DNA of 26,259 bases from an uncultured Eubacterium sp. (GTDB lineage Bacteria; Bacillota; Clostridia; Lachnospirales; Lachnospiraceae): NCBI GenBank assembly GCA_900552795.1, contig USBB01000032.1:1-26259 (forward strand), read 5' to 3'. Below the pieces are notes generated by a model. It was not told where the DNA came from and ran no database searches. It saw only the letters and a program-made list of their open reading frames with translations. The translations under genes and the position numbers were made by a program. Within the stretch, counting starts at the first letter, position 1. The number at the start of each line of letters is the position of its first letter. Shown piece after piece: positions 6,176 through 12,146 of the stretch.

Positions 6176-6261
6176 GCAGTGTTGGCTGAGTAGGTAAAGC
6201 GCCGGATTGCTAATCCGAGGTCATCTTAACGGATGCACAGGTTCGAGCCCTGTACACTGCG
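6176..6261 (+). tRNA. tRNA-Ser (GCT)
   Basis: 86 nt, type II with a long variable arm. The acceptor GCAGTGT pairs with ACACTGC. The anticodon loop TTGCTAA gives GCT, for AGU and AGC codons. The T-arm is CAGG-TTCGAGC-CCTG-like. The discriminator is G and no CCA is encoded. Confidence 0.94.
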
Positions 6262-6263
6262 TT

Positions 6264-6335
6264 GTGTTAGCTTAGCAGGTTCAAAGCATCAGATTGTGGT
6301 TCTGAAGGTCGTGGGTGCAATTCCCACCTAACACC
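6264..6335 (+). tRNA. tRNA-His (GTG), aberrant D-arm and T-loop
   Basis: 72 nt. The acceptor GTGTTAG pairs with CTAACAC and the anticodon loop TTGTGGT gives GTG. It has odd features. The only good D-stem (GCTT 6270-6273 with AAGC) uses the last acceptor base, so both stems cannot form fully. The T-loop is TGCAATT rather than TTC. The base at -1 is T rather than the G normally encoded for tRNA-His. The discriminator is C and no CCA is encoded. It may be decayed, or need unusual maturation. Confidence 0.8.
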
Positions 6336-6349
6336 TTATATCTTATAAT

Positions 6350-6420
6350 GATGATGTAGCCAAGTGGAAAGGCATCAGTCTGCAAAACTGATATCGTGGG
6401 TTCAAATCCCACCATCATCT
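6350..6420 (+). tRNA. tRNA-Cys (GCA)
   Basis: 71 nt. The acceptor GATGATG pairs with CATCATC. The anticodon loop CTGCAAA gives GCA. The T-stem is GTGGG/CCCAC with loop TTCAAAT. The discriminator is T and no CCA is encoded. It is the last tRNA of the array. Confidence 0.95.
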
Positions 6421-6800
6421 CTCGAATATATTTCTCTTATTTACCATATTATATAAAAAATGTACGAATATATTTTGCACAATTTTACAAATCTAAAACT
6501 AAATCGTACTTTTTGAAATATGTACGATTAGCTTTGTAGCCCCATGTTTTGCGCATATTCTCTATTTTTTATAAAAATCATATTTTTTCAGTTATCCCTC
6601 TACGGTAACAAAAAAACAAAAACCTTCTTTTTCGTACATTTTTATCTTATATAGAAAACCATTCTTTATCTCTCAATCGCAAAAGCATTTGACAGTGCAC
6701 ACTACATGCGTTATCATGAATATTGAGCAAAAAGCTCAATTACCTATTATATATGCGGCAAAGCATACGCCGCAAAACAAAAACATACTAAAAAATTTGC
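6421..6800. other. Non-coding spacer with repeated GTACGA sites
   Basis: No convincing gene in 380 bp. It contains two inverted-repeat pairs built on GTACGA/TCGTAC. AATCGTAC (6502-6509) pairs with GTACGATT (6522-6529). A 13-bp sequence at 6456-6468 (AAAAATGTACGAA) has its perfect inverse at 6631-6643. Four half-sites in 190 bp look like operators of a DNA-binding protein, or the boundaries of a structured RNA 3' part of the tRNA transcript. An ORF at 6689-6892 lacks an RBS and was not called. Confidence 0.5.
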
Positions 6801-6805
6801 AGAGG

Positions 6806-6843
6806 GACTCTGAAAGAATATATTTTCTTTCCAGGGTCTTTTT
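6806..6843 (+). terminator. Plus-strand terminator downstream of the tRNA array
   Basis: GACTCTGAAAGAA (6806-6818) pairs with TTCTTTCCAGGGTC (6824-6837, with one bulge and one wobble) and is followed by TTTTTG. It is the first clear plus-strand terminator after tRNA-Cys, so the tRNA transcript may extend about 400 nt past it. Confidence 0.7.
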
Positions 6844-6852
6844 GTATAAAAA

Positions 6853-6880
6853 AAAGAGACCAGCTAATGCCAGTCTCTTT
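6853..6880 (-). terminator. Repeated-family terminator (GACCAGC..GCCAGTC)
   Basis: AAAGAGAC (6853-6860) pairs with GTCTCTTT (6873-6880). The minus strand continues with a T-run. It belongs to the near-identical terminator family at 7571, 8866, 9506 and 10169. Confidence 0.8.
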
Positions 6881-6886
6881 AAGTGT

Positions 6887-6956
6887 TTATAGTGATCTGA
6901 GATATACAATTATGTCACCTACAATACAGGCACCATCGTTGTATTCATGATTATCA
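6887..6956 (-). pseudogene. C-terminal remnant of a GHKL ATPase paralogue
   Basis: On the minus strand this encodes HEYNDGACIVGDIIVYLRSL followed by a stop. It is closely similar to the C-terminus of the intact ATPase at 7603-8784 (DEYNNGACIVGNIIELLRSL). Nothing of the rest of that gene remains. The intact 6954-7337 gene now abuts it. It also keeps the family terminator just downstream, so this is the tail end of a duplicated gene replaced by another gene. Confidence 0.8.
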
Positions 6957-7337
6957 GAGAAGACGTTTTATCTCAGATAATATAATTTCTTTAACCGAAG
7001 TTTCACTCAGGCTGCGGAATTCATAATCATCTGAGCAGACATCCATCAGAGTATACTCCAATGAGAGCATGTCTACAACGAGGAGCTCATAAATTTGCTT
7101 CACACTTCCTCTGTAAAGACGAATAGCTTTCAATAAGCCAGCTTCATCCTTATTGAGAAGAGCGTCTTCCAAGCCCGGAATCTGTTCAATCGAACATGGC
7201 AGGAACTCAACGTAGTTCGTACCAAACAAATGTCCACGTTTTTCATTGAACATTTGTGTGAGTTCCTCTCTTGTAGTATCCTTTGTTACAAGAAAATATC
7301 TTACGTTTCCCATTGCTTTGATAATTTCCTTTGTCAT
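6954..7337 (-). CDS. Hypothetical 127-aa protein
   Basis: Not recognised. It is a soluble, mixed alpha/beta protein beginning MTKEIIKAMGNVRYFLVTKD. There is a strong RBS (AAAGGAGG) and a class-2 motif 42-57 nt upstream. Its stop codon touches the ATPase-tail remnant at 6887-6956, so it seems to have been inserted in place of the body of that duplicate. It uses the terminator at 6853-6880. Confidence 0.75.
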   Translation of the reverse strand: MTKEIIKAMGNVRYFLVTKDTTREELTQMFNEKRGHLFGTNYVEFLPCSIEQIPGLEDALLNKDEAGLLKAIRLYRGSVKQIYELLVVDMLSLEYTLMDVCSDDYEFRSLSETSVKEIILSEIKRLL

Positions 7338-7378
7338 ATCTATTTCCTCCTTTTATAATTATTTTTTAAATGACACTA

Positions 7379-7394
7379 TATATATGGAGTTTGC
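7379..7394 (-). promoter_or_regulatory. Class-2 upstream motif
   Basis: On the minus strand it reads GCAAACTCCATATATA, about 42-57 nt before the ATG of 6954-7337. It overlaps the T-tract side of the terminator at 7404-7423. Confidence 0.5.
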
Positions 7395-7403
7395 AAAAAA
7401 AAA

Positions 7404-7423
7404 GAGCAGATGGTGGTCTGCTC
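7404..7423 (-). terminator. Terminator after the 7430-7560 remnant
   Basis: GAGCAGA (7404-7410) pairs with TCTGCTC (7417-7423). On the minus strand a run of nine T follows. It is strong, but now serves only a gene remnant. Confidence 0.85.
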
Positions 7424-7429
7424 CTTCAT

Positions 7430-7560
7430 TTATTTAATAATTTTATTAACAGTTTTATCAATTTTATAGACAGCCAGTTCTTCGCCATCATAATAATCAA
7501 AATTGCATAAATACCACTGGTCTTTATACTTAAACAAAATAAACAATTTAAAAGAGATTT
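7430..7560 (-). pseudogene. C-terminal remnant of a paralogue of the 1526-1981 membrane protein
   Basis: The minus strand encodes KYKDQWYLCNFDYYDGEE and then LAVYKIDKTVNKIIK before a TAA at 7430-7432. It aligns with the last 40 residues of the protein at 1526-1981 (GQWYSCSFDYYNKEKLTVYKVDKTLDKII). No start codon, signal or membrane segments remain. It is the truncated 3' end of a duplicated gene. Confidence 0.85.
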
Positions 7561-7570
7561 TCTGCAAAAA

Positions 7571-7597
7571 AAAGACCAGCAAATGCCAGTCTTTTTT
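7571..7597 (-). terminator. Repeated-family terminator
   Basis: AAAGACCAGC..GCCAGTCTTT hairpin with a T-run on both strands. It serves the ATPase gene at 7603-8784. Confidence 0.85.
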
Positions 7598-7602
7598 TAT
7601 GC

Positions 7603-8784
7603 TTATAATGATCTTAAGAGCTCAATAATGTTGCCCACAATACAGGCACCATTATTGTATTCATCAGAATCATGATCAAGACTAATGTCAGCAAACCAGT
7701 CCTCGAGCTTGTCCGCCAGTTCGCCAGCGTCAGATTCATCTTCAATATCAGAAGCCGGATCATGATACATGCTGCTGCCTGAGTAGAAGAAAAAATCTTT
7801 CTCTTCAACAAGTACCGGATTAAACCCGTTTCTTGCCAGACGATTGAAGTCGTCACTATAGCAGACTGGAATGGCATCCTGTCCGTACTTATCCAGAAAT
7901 TCCTGATAGCTTTTATCAAACATTTCTGAATAAGACTCACCGTCAAAAATAGTTCTGTAGTTAGACAGATAATACTTGAAGTACGATCCGTCCCAGAGGT
8001 TTCTGGCATCTTCGATTAACGACACATTTCCTGTTGCAGAAATGACCTTTGCAGTAAGAAACTGCAGATCAATTCCATCAATGAAACCTCTGTCCCTATC
8101 AAGTCTCACAAGTTCCGGTGCAAAGTCATAGCCATATTTGGCATACTTACTGGTGGTGACATAAAGTCCGCCAACAAACAGTTTTCCGGCATGTTTTTCA
8201 CCGGTCAACACTTTGCACATGTGGGTAGTCAGTGGATAGCCCGGATTAGAAGTAATATAGTCCTCTCCTTCCCGCAAATCCTGCAGGAACAAATTGCTAT
8301 TCACTATAGCCTGATACTCATCCTCATCAATGCCTGAAATCTCAAAGATGAGGTCATGGTCAGGAACAGACTTAAATATTGACACTTTTTCAATGTCAAA
8401 TACTACGACATCTGCCTGATACCTGCGAGATTTTATAGTTTTTGCTGTCCAGACTTCCTTGTCAGCACGATTATAAACCTTAACACCCTTGCCGTTTCTA
8501 AGAAGTACTACAGTTGCAACCTTGTAGCCTTCTCCATGCTGGCCAATAGTCTCAGAGTTGTCTCTTTTTGATGACTGACCAAGAAGCAGTGTATTTGTTG
8601 TAAGTCTACCGTTTTTGTTACCAATACACAATGTCTTGGAATCTTTGTCATATCCAAAGTACATTTTATTCTCCGGATTAACAATCTCCTCGTCATGTGC
8701 ATTCTGGAAAAACTCTCTCACTGATTCAACTACTCCCCATGTCGGACAATAATTGATACTCATTCCTAAATCAAATCTCTTCAT
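7603..8784 (-). CDS. GHKL (Hsp90/MutL-like) ATPase, 393 aa, phage rIIA-like N-terminus
   Basis: The N-terminal ATP-binding fold of the GHKL superfamily is visible. The N box VREFFQNAHDE (residues 22-32) carries likely catalytic Glu24 and Mg-binding Asn28. A degenerate G1 region (IGNKNG, about 54-59) follows, with Asn where Asp is usual. The G2 glycine lid is GQHGEGYKVA (82-91). The opening CPTWGVVESVREFFQNA is typical of phage rIIA-type GHKL proteins. The remaining 300 residues are not recognised, and the C-terminus is acidic. It is a single gene with a strong AGGAGG, a class-2 motif and a family terminator. A remnant of a second copy lies at 6887. Role unknown: phage GHKL proteins of this type affect host or superinfection interactions. 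Confidence 0.85.
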   Translation of the reverse strand: MKRFDLGMSINYCPTWGVVESVREFFQNAHDEEIVNPENKMYFGYDKDSKTLCIGNKNGRLTTNTLLLGQSSKRDNSETIGQHGEGYKVATVVLLRNGKGVKVYNRADKEVWTAKTIKSRRYQADVVVFDIEKVSIFKSVPDHDLIFEISGIDEDEYQAIVNSNLFLQDLREGEDYITSNPGYPLTTHMCKVLTGEKHAGKLFVGGLYVTTSKYAKYGYDFAPELVRLDRDRGFIDGIDLQFLTAKVISATGNVSLIEDARNLWDGSYFKYYLSNYRTIFDGESYSEMFDKSYQEFLDKYGQDAIPVCYSDDFNRLARNGFNPVLVEEKDFFFYSGSSMYHDPASDIEDESDAGELADKLEDWFADISLDHDSDEYNNGACIVGNIIELLRSL

Positions 8785-8833
8785 AATATTTTTCCTCCTT
8801 TATTTGTTATTTTTTATATATTATGAAATACAG

Positions 8834-8853
8834 AATAAAGATGAGTTTTGAAC
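8834..8853 (-). promoter_or_regulatory. Class-2 upstream motif
   Basis: On the minus strand GTTCAAAACTCATCTTTATT lies 50-69 nt before the ATPase ATG, and CATAATATA follows 8 nt later. It is almost identical to the copy at 9472. Confidence 0.55.
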
Positions 8854-8865
8854 AGAAATAAGCAA

Positions 8866-8894
8866 AAAAAGACTAGCAAATTGCCAGTCTTTTT
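8866..8894 (-). terminator. Repeated-family terminator
   Basis: AAAAAGACT (8866-8874) pairs with AGTCTTTTT (8886-8894). It serves the 8900-9427 gene. Confidence 0.85.
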
Positions 8895-8899
8895 CATGT

Positions 8900-9427
8900 T
8901 TACGCTGTCTCATGCAGCTCTTTTTTGATTACATTACTATAATCAATCTTTCTGCCACAACATGCACAGAGTTTCTTTTTCTCATCAATAGAGTCTCCAA
9001 GAGAATCGTGACAGCATGCTGTTGAAAATGAGTGCCTGTAAACCTCATTTGACCAGAAGCCGTACCATGAAATATCAATAATTCCAGTTGTATCTCCTGT
9101 TAAATCAAACGGTTCCTGTTCGCCAGCTTCAGCGTATGTGTTGACCTGCATGTCAGAGCTATTAACATTACGAACATCTTTTATTGACGAAAAACCATTA
9201 ACAAGTTTTCCAACAACAGCATATCCTTTAAAGTCCTTATTTTCAAAAAAATCTCTTTTGAAAATAACTTTAAGGTCGCCAATGCTTATTGGATCTCCCT
9301 TTTTAAAAACATATGCCTTAATTGAATCATCCCTGACAAATGTCAAAGGATTTCCAAATGATGTTTTAAATATTCTATAATCAAAATAAACCGACTCCAG
9401 TTCCTCAAATAATTCTATTGCTCTCAT
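8900..9427 (-). CDS. Hypothetical 175-aa protein with C-terminal Cys cluster
   Basis: Not recognised. The start is placed at the ATG of MRAIELFEELESVYFDYRIF because AGGAGG lies 8 nt upstream. The open frame extends 24 codons further but without an RBS. The C-terminus has a probable zinc site: CCHDS, then CACCGRKI about 17 residues later. The rest appears beta-rich and acidic. It is a single-gene unit with a class-2 motif and a family terminator. Confidence 0.75.
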   Translation of the reverse strand: MRAIELFEELESVYFDYRIFKTSFGNPLTFVRDDSIKAYVFKKGDPISIGDLKVIFKRDFFENKDFKGYAVVGKLVNGFSSIKDVRNVNSSDMQVNTYAEAGEQEPFDLTGDTTGIIDISWYGFWSNEVYRHSFSTACCHDSLGDSIDEKKKLCACCGRKIDYSNVIKKELHETA

Positions 9428-9471
9428 AATTGTTCCTCCTTTATTTTTTATTTTTACATTATAAGATACAG

Positions 9472-9491
9472 AATAAAGATGAGTTTTGAAT
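9472..9491 (-). promoter_or_regulatory. Class-2 upstream motif
   Basis: On the minus strand AAAACTCATCTTTATTCTGT lies about 45 nt before the 9427 start. Confidence 0.55.
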
Positions 9492-9505
9492 AGAAGCAAA
9501 CAAAA

Positions 9506-9532
9506 AAAAGACCAGTCAATGCCAGTCTTTTT
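9506..9532 (-). terminator. Repeated-family terminator
   Basis: AAAAGACCAG..CCAGTCTTTT hairpin with a T-tract, just beyond the 9545-9991 gene. Confidence 0.85.
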
Positions 9533-9544
9533 CGTGCTTAGACC

Positions 9545-9991
9545 TTAAATTAAATCATCAGCTAATTTAAGTTTTAAACGAAGTTCTCTTTCGGTGTCTT
9601 TGGCGAAAACGATCTCTCGGCCGTTAACAGCTTCGAGTACATTTGCTTCATAAGCATTACTTTTATCTGTAAGATACTCGCTGCTTATGATATGCTCCTT
9701 GCCGTCATATTTATCGGCCGTTACATAAGTAACAGTTAATCTAGCCATTGAATTTTTATCGTCAAATGGCCCTTTTTGAACACCTACGGTCAAATAAACA
9801 TAACAAGTTTCACCATTGTCGTTTAAAAAACCTAACGATTTTTGCTGACGTCCAAGTCCAAATACTGCTTTATCTTTAAAATCGTCATAGCCATATCCAA
9901 TAATTTCTCTGACTCCGTTTTCATCAACAGCCTTTAAAGCTTTTCTAAGAACCTTTGTATTAATTTCTGAAATCTCCATTGTTTTTTTCAT
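9545..9991 (-). CDS. Hypothetical 148-aa protein
   Basis: Not recognised. It is a soluble alpha/beta protein starting MKKTMEISEINTKVLRKAL, with no cysteine cluster, signal or membrane segment. It has a good RBS (AAAGGAGG) and a class-2 motif about 50 nt upstream, and it uses the family terminator at 9506-9532. Being an independent single-gene unit with the same control elements as its neighbours suggests that it belongs to the same regulon. Confidence 0.75.
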   Translation of the reverse strand: MKKTMEISEINTKVLRKALKAVDENGVREIIGYGYDDFKDKAVFGLGRQQKSLGFLNDNGETCYVYLTVGVQKGPFDDKNSMARLTVTYVTADKYDGKEHIISSEYLTDKSNAYEANVLEAVNGREIVFAKDTERELRLKLKLADDLI

Positions 9992-10040
9992 AATAATGTC
10001 CTCCTTTATATTTATTATTTTTATATATTATGAAATGTAA

Positions 10041-10060
10041 AATAAATATGGGTTTTAAAC
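10041..10060 (-). promoter_or_regulatory. Class-2 upstream motif
   Basis: On the minus strand GTTTAAAACCCATATTTATT lies 50 nt before the 9991 start, with CATAATATA 8 nt further on. The 100 bp upstream (10061-10168) hold no recognisable gene. Confidence 0.55.
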
Positions 10061-10168
10061 AAAAATAAACGATTATAAAAAATTTATCTTCAAAAATAAT
10101 AGTGTGAATCTCGCCAACAGATATTTTAAAATTAATATACTGCGTTTATGCGTCTAAAGCAAGCTTAA

Positions 10169-10196
10169 AAAAAGACCAGCTAATGCCAGTCTTTTT
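10169..10196 (-). terminator. Repeated-family terminator
   Basis: AAAAAGACCAGC..GCCAGTCTTTTT hairpin after the 10202-10369 gene. It is the closest copy to the consensus. Confidence 0.85.
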
Positions 10197-10201
10197 CATG
10201 T

Positions 10202-10369
10202 TTACCTGTTAATAAATTCTCTGTTAACCTTAAGTGGGCACTTAGGATTGACCGTATTCAAATGCGAATGAATGCCACGGTCCTTTTTAGGAAGAGCCTC
10301 GCACCAGCTTCTTAACGAAACATGGCCAACAGGCTTTGTCTTACAATGTTTGCAGTCTCTGCATAACAT
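10202..10369 (-). CDS. Small Cys-rich (zinc-binding) protein, 55 aa
   Basis: The start is taken as the ATG at 10369 (MLCRDCKHCKTKPVGH), since GGGGAGATG precedes it and the upstream gene's stop codon is 1 nt away. Cysteines in CRDCKHC plus WCEA and KCPL give a probable zinc-binding site. It may be a small DNA- or RNA-binding protein. It is the last gene of the three-gene run 11093 to 10202. The longer frame from 10411 would overlap the neighbour and lacks an RBS. Confidence 0.7.
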   Translation of the reverse strand: MLCRDCKHCKTKPVGHVSLRSWCEALPKKDRGIHSHLNTVNPKCPLKVNREFINR

Positions 10370-10370
10370 A

Positions 10371-10763
10371 TTACATCTCCCCCTCTCCAAGGTATCTTCG
10401 CATAGCTGCAATATCAGCAGGCGTGCGTTCTACAATTCCACGACGGCTCACATAATGAGTCATCCAGAATTCACGTTCTTCGTCATCAAAATAAGGCTTA
10501 TCCAAATCGTCAATTGATGCCTTTCTCATTTTCTTCACATTTGACAATGACACCATTTCAATGTCAAATATTGGTGTGAAATGCCTGTCAATAGGACGTA
10601 TGCAGAAGTAATCAGCCTGAATATCAGTAATCGCCCCTATACGCTGATTGTGATTTAACATGAGCACCGTCACTTTGTCGCCAACAGAAAACTTTTCTGA
10701 AGAACCATCATCCTGTGTCAGATACAATTCAGGATTTGCAGGAATGTTTGTTGTTAATTTCAT
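10371..10763 (-). CDS. Hypothetical 130-aa protein
   Basis: Not recognised. The N-terminal half (KFSVGDKVTVLMLNHNQRIGAITDI) looks like a small SH3-like beta-barrel. The C-terminal half is helical and charged. It sits between two small Cys-containing proteins in a probable operon, 3 nt after the upstream stop codon and 1 nt before the next start. Confidence 0.75.
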   Translation of the reverse strand: MKLTTNIPANPELYLTQDDGSSEKFSVGDKVTVLMLNHNQRIGAITDIQADYFCIRPIDRHFTPIFDIEMVSLSNVKKMRKASIDDLDKPYFDDEEREFWMTHYVSRRGIVERTPADIAAMRRYLGEGEM

Positions 10764-10766
10764 AAT

Positions 10767-11093
10767 CTAATCCTCCTTTGCCTCAGCTGATCTTCTTTCA
10801 ACACATGCTTTGCACTGACAATATTTTGCGGCCAGCATGTCATATGGATCTTTTTTATCTACAACAAATGTGTCAATGTTATAAATAAAACCATGGCTCT
10901 TTGCTGTTCTATCATTTTTGCCCCAGTATCCGAGTTTTTTCATTCCTCTTACCGAACCTGTTACATCAATATTTGCATGACAGCTGTGGCCCATTCCCGT
11001 CGAATAATCCTTAACCCATGCAATGCCAGATTTGGGATCCCTATGCAGCTCAGCACATGAGCCTATGTTTTTTATTTTTGTTGATTTTGCCAT
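10767..11093 (-). CDS. Hypothetical 108-aa protein with CxCxxC tail
   Basis: Not recognised. It is a basic protein (MAKSTKIKNIGSC) with histidines and cysteines (GMGHSCHAN) and a C-terminal YCQCKACVERR that could bind a metal. It is the first gene of a three-gene unit with 10371-10763 and 10202-10369. The RBS is AAAGGAGG and a class-2 motif lies about 40 nt upstream. Confidence 0.75.
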   Translation of the reverse strand: MAKSTKIKNIGSCAELHRDPKSGIAWVKDYSTGMGHSCHANIDVTGSVRGMKKLGYWGKNDRTAKSHGFIYNIDTFVVDKKDPYDMLAAKYCQCKACVERRSAEAKED

Positions 11094-11130
11094 AATATTT
11101 TTCCTCCTTTATTCATTATTTATATGACAC

Positions 11131-11148
11131 AATAAATATGGGTTTTTA
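11131..11148 (-). promoter_or_regulatory. Class-2 upstream motif
   Basis: On the minus strand AAAACCCATATTTATTGTGT lies about 40-55 nt before the 11093 start. It directly follows the terminator of the next operon. Confidence 0.55.
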
Positions 11149-11157
11149 CAGACAAGA

Positions 11158-11189
11158 AAAAAGACCTCATGATGAAGCCTCTCTTTTAA
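11158..11189 (-). terminator. Terminator of the 11195-11647 gene
   Basis: On the minus strand GGCTTCAT pairs with ATGAGGTC (with wobbles) and is followed by TTTTTT. Confidence 0.65.
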
Positions 11190-11194
11190 TACTG

Positions 11195-11647
11195 TTAGAT
11201 TACATGCTTGTTGGATTCCTTAAGCCCGTATTTCTTTTCCATCTCATATATCTTATTCAGATGATTAAAAGCCGAATACATACCGCAGTCCATGAAGTTA
11301 ACCATATCGTCCTCATCATCGCTGTCAGGTGCATCGTCCTCATCATCATCTTCATGAGCTTTATCAGCATTGAAGATATTAATCGCATGATACACAACCT
11401 TATCGAGCTCATCCTTTTTGTAAGTTGTAACTTCGGTACTAATTTCATTAGTAATCTGCCATCTGTTAATGCCGGAAACCAGAGAAATCATATAATGGTA
11501 GTCCTCCGAATTGTAAAAATTATACTCATCGTCTTTGCGAACCTGTCTTAAATGTAATCCTTTAATGTCCAGATCGTCGCAATCCCAGAACGTAGGAAGT
11601 CCTGCTATTTTACCTACATACAATGGATGTTCTTCTGCTTTTGTCAT
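11195..11647 (-). CDS. Hypothetical acidic 150-aa protein
   Basis: Not recognised. The start is placed at the ATG of MTKAEEHPLYVGKIAGLPTF because AGAAAGGAA lies 11 nt upstream. Residues about 100-118 (EDDDEDDAPDSDDEDD) form a strongly acidic stretch, which may mimic nucleic acid or act as a flexible linker. The C-terminus is helical. It has its own class-1 promoter (11693-11721) and terminator. Confidence 0.78.
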   Translation of the reverse strand: MTKAEEHPLYVGKIAGLPTFWDCDDLDIKGLHLRQVRKDDEYNFYNSEDYHYMISLVSGINRWQITNEISTEVTTYKKDELDKVVYHAINIFNADKAHEDDDEDDAPDSDDEDDMVNFMDCGMYSAFNHLNKIYEMEKKYGLKESNKHVI

Positions 11648-11692
11648 AAAAATCAATTCCTTTCTAAAAAATAATTACTTATTGTTACATAT

Positions 11693-11721
11693 ATAATATT
11701 CAAAATGGTGAAACTGTCCAA
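11693..11721 (-). promoter_or_regulatory. Class-1 promoter for the 11195-11647 gene
   Basis: On the minus strand TTGGAC (11716-11721) and TATTAT (11693-11698) have a 17-nt spacer. Confidence 0.75.
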
Positions 11722-11762
11722 ATGAACAAGCAGTATTTCTACTGCTTTTCTTAAACATCCGG

Positions 11763-11846
11763 TTAATGCTGTAAAGTGTACGCAATCATCTTGTAGTAAT
11801 CCTGCTCATATTTACCAATGGTATTATAAAATCTGGCGCCATCCAC
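11763..11846 (-). pseudogene. Short frameshifted gene remnant
   Basis: The minus strand encodes VDGARFYNTIGKYEQDYYKM then IAYTLQH and a stop, with protein-like composition but no proper start. A second frame just upstream encodes MNCWDKQSNKWM, and joining the two needs a frameshift. This looks like the decayed 3' end of a small gene. The rest of 11722-11880 holds nothing recognisable. Confidence 0.45.
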
Positions 11847-11882
11847 TTATTTGATTGTTTATCCCAGCAATTCATTATCTGG

Positions 11883-12146
11883 CTACATGTAAACGTTTTT
11901 GTAAACGTTTTTCATGTAGTAGAATTTATGATGTTCAGCGAAGTTACCAACGTAGGCACATTCTAAACATTGCTGCCATTTAGCGGATTTTGTATAAAAA
12001 TGGTTTATAGGATATGGGCATTTCCATTTTTCAGAATGACAAATTGGACAGACATACTGTACCATTTTTATCAGGTCATGTTTCTCTTCGATTCTTTTGT
12101 CCAAGATTTCAACAATATCCTGTTCATATAGCCAGTGAAGCCTCAC
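11883..12146 (-). pseudogene. Zinc-ribbon protein gene cut at its 5' end by the IS element
   Basis: The frame encodes VQYVCPICHSEKWKCPYP and later CLECAYVG, a two-part zinc-ribbon-like arrangement. Its first codons (GTG AGG CTT CAC) belong to the right terminus of the adjacent transposon, so the original start is lost. Translation could restart at the internal ATG of MVQYVCPICH, but only a weak RBS is present. It may be a truncated gene or a re-started small protein. The last residues (MKNVYKNVYM) come from a short duplicated stretch. Confidence 0.6.

Noticed and set aside
5971..6189. 72-aa plus-strand ORF starting at TTG
   Set aside because: It runs through tRNA-Phe and tRNA-Ser genes and has no RBS at that start. 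The tRNAs explain the sequence.
6689..6892. 67-aa plus-strand ORF
   Set aside because: No RBS, it crosses two terminator hairpins and has low-complexity composition.
10061..10168. Possible small gene between two cassettes
   Set aside because: All frames have frequent stops and no RBS. It is only AT-rich spacer.
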